Under the pieces are notes generated by a model. The model searched no databases and was not told the DNA's origin. It was given only the letters and a program-made list of their open reading frames with translations. 64,000 nucleotides of DNA. Source: JAGVSR01 sp033765145. Its GTDB lineage: Bacteria; Pseudomonadota; Alphaproteobacteria; Rhizobiales; Hyphomicrobiaceae. This document shows positions 60,687-64,000 of the stretch, piece by piece. Each line of letters begins with the position of its first letter. The stretch's first letter is position 1. Where the stretch lies: positions 124,001 to 188,000 of the forward strand of contig JANRIH010000028.1 in assembly GCA_033765145.1 (NCBI GenBank), in the 5' to 3' direction. The position numbers were made by a program, and so were the translations under genes.

Positions 60687-61411
60687 ATTATAAGTCATTG
60701 ATTTTACAGTATTTTTTACCATCGCAAATTCAGGCGACCTTTCCGCCGGTTAGCGGATGTTCGTCCGCGTTTCGGGCGGTCTCTGCGGCGTGACTTGTCG
60801 GTCTTCGTGCGGGAAACGTCCCGCTGTCTCTTGCGTCGAAATTCCTTTTCCGGGCGACGGTGGGCACACTCCGCGAGAGACTGGTTTGCGCGCGAACTGA
60901 GACCGGTTTGAGAGAGGCGCGTCACTCGTCATTGCTATAGCTCGTCATCGACTATTTGAGATGCTCTCACCTTCGAAGAGGCAGTCGTGTATGAGCCCGC
61001 CGTAGCATGACGAGTTCGCAGGCTTCATCTTGGATGTCCAAGATTTTGGATTCGAACTCAGCGGCATCACGCTCGGCGGATCTGCAATCAATGAGACGAG
61101 AAGCAGAGTTTGCCGACATGGTGAGCGGTCGTCCCTGTCTCAAACATTTGACGAGTGGCTATGGCCGCAAACGGTCGTTCAGCGGACCATTGAGATACGC
61201 CGTCGCGTTCGGAGCAACTCAGTGGTGGGGAACAGTTTGGTAGCCCCGTTTCTGCACCATGAAGTCAAGCCGTAGTGCCAAGGCCTTCTTCGTTGAGACG
61301 TTCCGCGGTTCCGTATTTTGCAGCAACGCGTCATTGACCCGAGCGGGTGGGCACGGTCTGATATCCAAGTGATTCGCGGCGCCGGTGACCATCCGTGCGC
61401 ACGGTGAGGTC
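60687..61411. other. Gene-poor stretch downstream of tRNA-Ala
   Basis: About 725 bp with no supported gene. A T-run (ATTTTTT, near 60711) follows the tRNA and probably ends its transcript. An 18-bp palindrome ATCTTGGA-TG-TCCAAGAT lies at 61027-61044. Short open frames (61007-61275) have no ribosome-binding site or family motif. No integrase or duplicate of the tRNA 3' end is visible. Confidence 0.5.
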
Positions 61412-61750
61412 ATGGATATTGCGTTCCATTCGAAGGCGCTTCGCGACGTCTGTGAGAGCGAGGATATGCTTAAGACCAAGTATGGGGAGATTGTCGGAGA
61501 GGCGATCGTCAGACGTCTCGCCGACCTTCGCGCGGCCGCGACCATCCGCGACTTGGTGATAGGTGCTCCCCGCGAGGTACTCTCCGGCAACCACCCCACA
61601 TTATGTATCGACTTGGCCGGTGAAGCTGTGCTGCTACTGCGAGCCAATCATCTCAAGCCTCCCCGAAATGCTAGCGGCGCGATTTCTTGGGTCGAGGTGA
61701 CGCGCCTCAAAATTATGAGCATCGGAACCGTAGATGGCCAGAGCAGCTGA
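61412..61750 (+). CDS. HigB-like toxin (RelE/ParE superfamily, 'killer suppression' type)
   Basis: A 112-residue protein. I chose ATG 61412, with GAGG closely upstream, over GTG 61385. The pattern MDIAFHSKALRDVCESED, then VRRLADLRAAATIRDL, and the C-terminal WVEVTRLKIMSIG matches HigB-type toxins, which cleave mRNA on the ribosome. Its last 17 bp overlap the start of the HigA-ImmA/IrrE gene. In HigBA systems the toxin gene comes first, as here. Confidence 0.8.
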   Translation: MDIAFHSKALRDVCESEDMLKTKYGEIVGEAIVRRLADLRAAATIRDLVIGAPREVLSGNHPTLCIDLAGEAVLLLRANHLKPPRNASGAISWVEVTRLKIMSIGTVDGQSS

Positions 61751-62843
61751 TTTCCAGCCATCCTGGGCCTCCGCGCCAGGGTCTACAATCGCTGAGATTC
61801 TCAAGCACCGCGGTCTGACCCTGGCCGAGTTTGCACAAGAAGTCGGCGTTTCGACATCCGAAGCGACGGCCGTCATTCGTGGTAGCGCTGCCATCGACGC
61901 CGATCTAGCGGACCGCTTGGCGATCTTGGGGCCCTCGGCCGAGTTCTGGATGCGGCGCGAGCGCCATTACCGGGATAGCCTTGCAACAAAGGCCGCTATC
62001 CTGTCGGCGGAAGACGCCCAGGACCTAGTCAAACAGCTTCCCATAGCTGATATGCGGCGCTTCGGCTGGATCGATTCGGCTTCGTTAAAGGCGGCGCGCC
62101 TAGCCGCTTGCCTCCGCTTCTTCGATGTCGATGACGTATCGGCATGGCACTATCGCTATAGAAGCGAAGTCGCGGTCGCGGCCTTTCGGACATCACCAAC
62201 GTTCGAAGCAAACCCCTTTTCTGTCGCCGCTTGGCTGCGCCAAGCCGAAATCGTGGGCGCGAGGATCGCGTGCCGCCGATGGAATAGAGAAGCATTCATA
62301 GCAAAGCTGCTGGAAATGCGTGCGCTCTCACGCCTCAAAGACCCGCAGCAATTCCTGCCACAGCTGCAAAGCCTGTGCGCATCATGCGGTGTGGCGCTCG
62401 TTGTCGTGCGTGCGCCGAAAGGTTGTCGCGCCAGCGGCGCGACCCGCTTCTTGAGCGCTGAGAAGGCTTTGATCGTTGTCAGCTTCCGTCATCGAACAGA
62501 CGACCATTTCTGGTTCACGTTCTTTCACGAGGCTGCTCATCTCATTCTGCATGCTGAGGATACTCTATTTCTCGAAGACGGTAGCGATGTGACGGCCACC
62601 GAAGAAGCAGAAGCCAATGAGTATGCGGCTCGCGTTCTGGTGCCGAAGGAGCATATCACGGAGCTTTCGCGGCTTCGGCTGAACGTCAAGGCGATCGTGG
62701 CCTTCGCGCGTCGTATAGGGGTCGCACCCGGAATTGTGGTCGGCCAACTGCAGCACACCGGGCAAGCGCGTCGCGATCAGCTCAATAGCCTTAAGCGTCG
62801 GTATAGCTGGAGCGAGAGTTCAGCGATTCAACTCATCCCTTGA
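61734..62843 (+). CDS. HigA-type antitoxin fused to an ImmA/IrrE zinc metallopeptidase
   Basis: A 369-residue protein. Residues about 18-75 form an XRE/HigA helix-turn-helix domain (IAEILKHRGLTLAEFAQEVGVST, then ADRLAILGPSAEFWMRRE). A middle region of unknown fold follows. The C-terminal ImmA/IrrE domain has the zinc motif HEAAH (His265-His269) in FTFFHEAAHLILHAED, with the downstream Glu in EEAEANEYAARVLVP. It probably binds its own promoter and neutralises the HigB-like protein; the peptidase may allow stress-triggered cleavage. It overlaps the next convergent gene by 11 bp. Confidence 0.88.
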   Translation: MARAADFQPSWASAPGSTIAEILKHRGLTLAEFAQEVGVSTSEATAVIRGSAAIDADLADRLAILGPSAEFWMRRERHYRDSLATKAAILSAEDAQDLVKQLPIADMRRFGWIDSASLKAARLAACLRFFDVDDVSAWHYRYRSEVAVAAFRTSPTFEANPFSVAAWLRQAEIVGARIACRRWNREAFIAKLLEMRALSRLKDPQQFLPQLQSLCASCGVALVVVRAPKGCRASGATRFLSAEKALIVVSFRHRTDDHFWFTFFHEAAHLILHAEDTLFLEDGSDVTATEEAEANEYAARVLVPKEHITELSRLRLNVKAIVAFARRIGVAPGIVVGQLQHTGQARRDQLNSLKRRYSWSESSAIQLIP

Positions 62844-63804
62844 AATACTCGTATACGCGTGGACTCTTCTGCCAATTGCAGAGCGCATCTTCGAGTGCCT
62901 GCATGCCAGTCCCAAGGTAACCGTCCAGGCCTTCCAATTTGGAATCCAGCTGTGAATCCATGCTGGCATCCTCTGTATCGCCCGCGAAAAGCAGGCGCGC
63001 ACCCGACAATGGACCGGTCGCCTCTCGCAAATATGCCGAGTTGGGCTCTATCGGTGCGATGCCGAGCTTACCCAGCATGGCGAGATAGTCGAATTTGCCG
63101 AGCCGTCCGAAGCGCATCACTTCGTCCATCGATCGGTACATGGCGGCGAATACCTCGCGCGGGTTCTGCCCGACCTGCTTGTGTAATTCGCGGACAAGGC
63201 CCGGATGCGTTCCCGAGCGCGTCACCCACGCGACGTAACTTTCCACTACGGTGGGCAATCCCTTTTTCGAATGGGCCTTCAGGCTTTCGTACTTCCGGTG
63301 ATTACTGAAGCGGCGAGAAATCCCGTCGCCTCCTCGAAGGACAGCTTCATTTGCCGCGACCCAAGCTCTAAAATCGGGCAATGCACGACTGGTACGACGC
63401 CAATCCCAGAGAATTCCCTGGCCGAGGCTGCCGTAGACGGCCTCCGTCAGTAGCCAGCCATCCTCGCCGTGCTTGCCGAAATGGGTCGCCAGAAACACCA
63501 ACCAGAAGGCCTCGTCCGATTGCCCCTCGCGATAATGAAGCACAGCTGCGCGAAGCGGATCGAAAAGTCCAGACCCAGGCTGCTTGCGGCGCTGATCGTG
63601 ACGTCCGTCGCGAATGGCGTGAACGAATTCAATGCGCCTCACGCTATCGATTAATTGAGCGACGAGGCACTCGAGCGCGGCTCCCGCACGAATTCCCGGC
63701 AACTGCGCGACATCGTGCTCATATTTCCGGAGCAGACCCTGCAGCCTCCTCGCGCGGTCCCTTTCGCCAGAGCGATCAGACTTCCCTGTCATGGCTTCGT
63801 CCAT
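62833..63804 (-). CDS. Protein resembling alpha-glutamyl/putrescinyl-thymine pyrophosphorylase clade 3
   Basis: A 323-residue soluble protein. The segments FWLVFLATHFGKHGEDGWLL, SGTHPGLVRELHKQVG, FDYLAMLGKLGIAPIEP and SAYLREATGPLSGARLLFAG resemble, from memory, the AGPT-Pplase clade 3 family, predicted from comparative genomics to have a DNA-glycosylase-like helix-hairpin-helix fold and to handle hypermodified thymines. Most homologues have no experimental function. It overlaps the partial gene upstream by 16 bp, so the two are likely co-translated. Family assignment needs an HMM search (PF18746). Confidence 0.5.
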   Translation of the reverse strand: MDEAMTGKSDRSGERDRARRLQGLLRKYEHDVAQLPGIRAGAALECLVAQLIDSVRRIEFVHAIRDGRHDQRRKQPGSGLFDPLRAAVLHYREGQSDEAFWLVFLATHFGKHGEDGWLLTEAVYGSLGQGILWDWRRTSRALPDFRAWVAANEAVLRGGDGISRRFSNHRKYESLKAHSKKGLPTVVESYVAWVTRSGTHPGLVRELHKQVGQNPREVFAAMYRSMDEVMRFGRLGKFDYLAMLGKLGIAPIEPNSAYLREATGPLSGARLLFAGDTEDASMDSQLDSKLEGLDGYLGTGMQALEDALCNWQKSPRVYEYFKG

Positions 63805-64000
63805 TCGAGCAGCGGCGCGTCGACAGGAGCTGGCACACTTGTCGCTTTGGCACGGATGAAGGCGTCGTAGACCCCCGCTGCCATAGCATTCTTCACCTCC
63901 ACGATTGCCCGTCGGTCCTTCCTCTTAAGGTGCGCGTGCACAAGAAGCAGGCGAGCCAAGTCTACCCAGAACGGATCGATTGCCGTCACATCGCCAATGT
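63789..64000 (-). CDS. C-terminal part of an unidentified protein (5' end outside window)
   Basis: The frame is open to the window edge. A GTG at 63989 could start a 66-residue protein, but upstream codons are also open, so it is probably the tail of a longer gene. The visible part is helical (WVDLARLLLVHAHLKRKDRRAIVEV, then KNAMAAGVYDAFIRAK) and ends LLEWTKP. It overlaps the start of the next gene by 16 bp. No family is recognisable from this fragment. Confidence 0.5.
   Translation of the reverse strand, partial: IGDVTAIDPFWVDLARLLLVHAHLKRKDRRAIVEVKNAMAAGVYDAFIRAKATSVPAPVDAPLLEWTKP

Noticed and set aside
61007..61275. Two overlapping short frames downstream of the tRNA
   Set aside because: Neither has a plausible start context or any recognisable motif.
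60687..61411. Integrase gene or attachment-site duplicate after tRNA-Ala
   Set aside because: No tyrosine-recombinase motif on either strand and no second copy of the tRNA 3' end; the island idea therefore remains inference.

Overview
The window is a GC-rich, densely coding alphaproteobacterial chromosome segment, most likely from the Hyphomicrobiales. This is inferred from gene content and not from a database search: the Anbu operon, a eukaryote-type glutamine synthetase II, GluQRS, formate-tetrahydrofolate ligase with FolD, a PhaZ-type intracellular polyhydroxybutyrate depolymerase, part of a Calvin-cycle gene set (FBPase, phosphoribulokinase, ribulose-phosphate epimerase), a membrane-anchored cytochrome c and the hrcA/rph divergon. 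Together they suggest a heterotroph or methylotroph with one-carbon folate chemistry and possibly CO2 fixation.

Layout. 1-3019: a compact exosortase unit (VIT-domain protein with a PEP-CTERM-like tail, exosortase, EpsI-like protein), entering from outside the window. 3009-7056: the four-gene Anbu operon (circularly permuted ATP-grasp, alpha-E, transglutaminase, Anbu). 7356-9365: a membrane-embedded alpha/beta hydrolase. 9423-11099: formate-THF ligase. 11358-15317: type I secretion ABC and HlyD genes plus an RtxC/HlyC-like acyltransferase, with no visible toxin gene. 15520-20746: fbp-prk-rpe, then the helicase hrpB. 20771-29182, mostly on the minus strand: radC, map, rplS, a CorC-like transporter, trmD, pyrF and an FMN reductase. 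29260-36696: the chaperone region (dnaJ, an inserted methyltransferase, dnaK, grpE, hrcA), divergent from rph. 36745-40056: rdgB, hemW, a DedA-like protein and dsbB. 40057-46216: small genes, cytochrome c, phaZ, a GST, glnII and several structured non-coding stretches. 46276-60227: DNA repair, tRNA and rRNA modification, pal, glutathione synthase, an M48 protease, comM, folD and yggT. 60611-64000: a tRNA-Ala(CGC) gene followed by an accessory segment with a HigB-like toxin, a HigA-ImmA/IrrE fusion, and a protein resembling the predicted alpha-glutamyl/putrescinyl-thymine pyrophosphorylase clade 3 family.

The most unusual items are the dedicated exosortase/VIT unit, the Anbu operon, the hydrolase whose fold is split by a membrane domain, the orphan RtxC-like protein with replaced catalytic residues, ribosomal protein L19 with a helix-hairpin-helix-like C-terminal extension, RdgB with an extra C-terminal domain, the methyltransferase gene wedged between and overlapping dnaK/dnaJ, and the tRNA-adjacent accessory segment. 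All functional calls come from motif and family recognition by eye; no alignment or HMM search was run.
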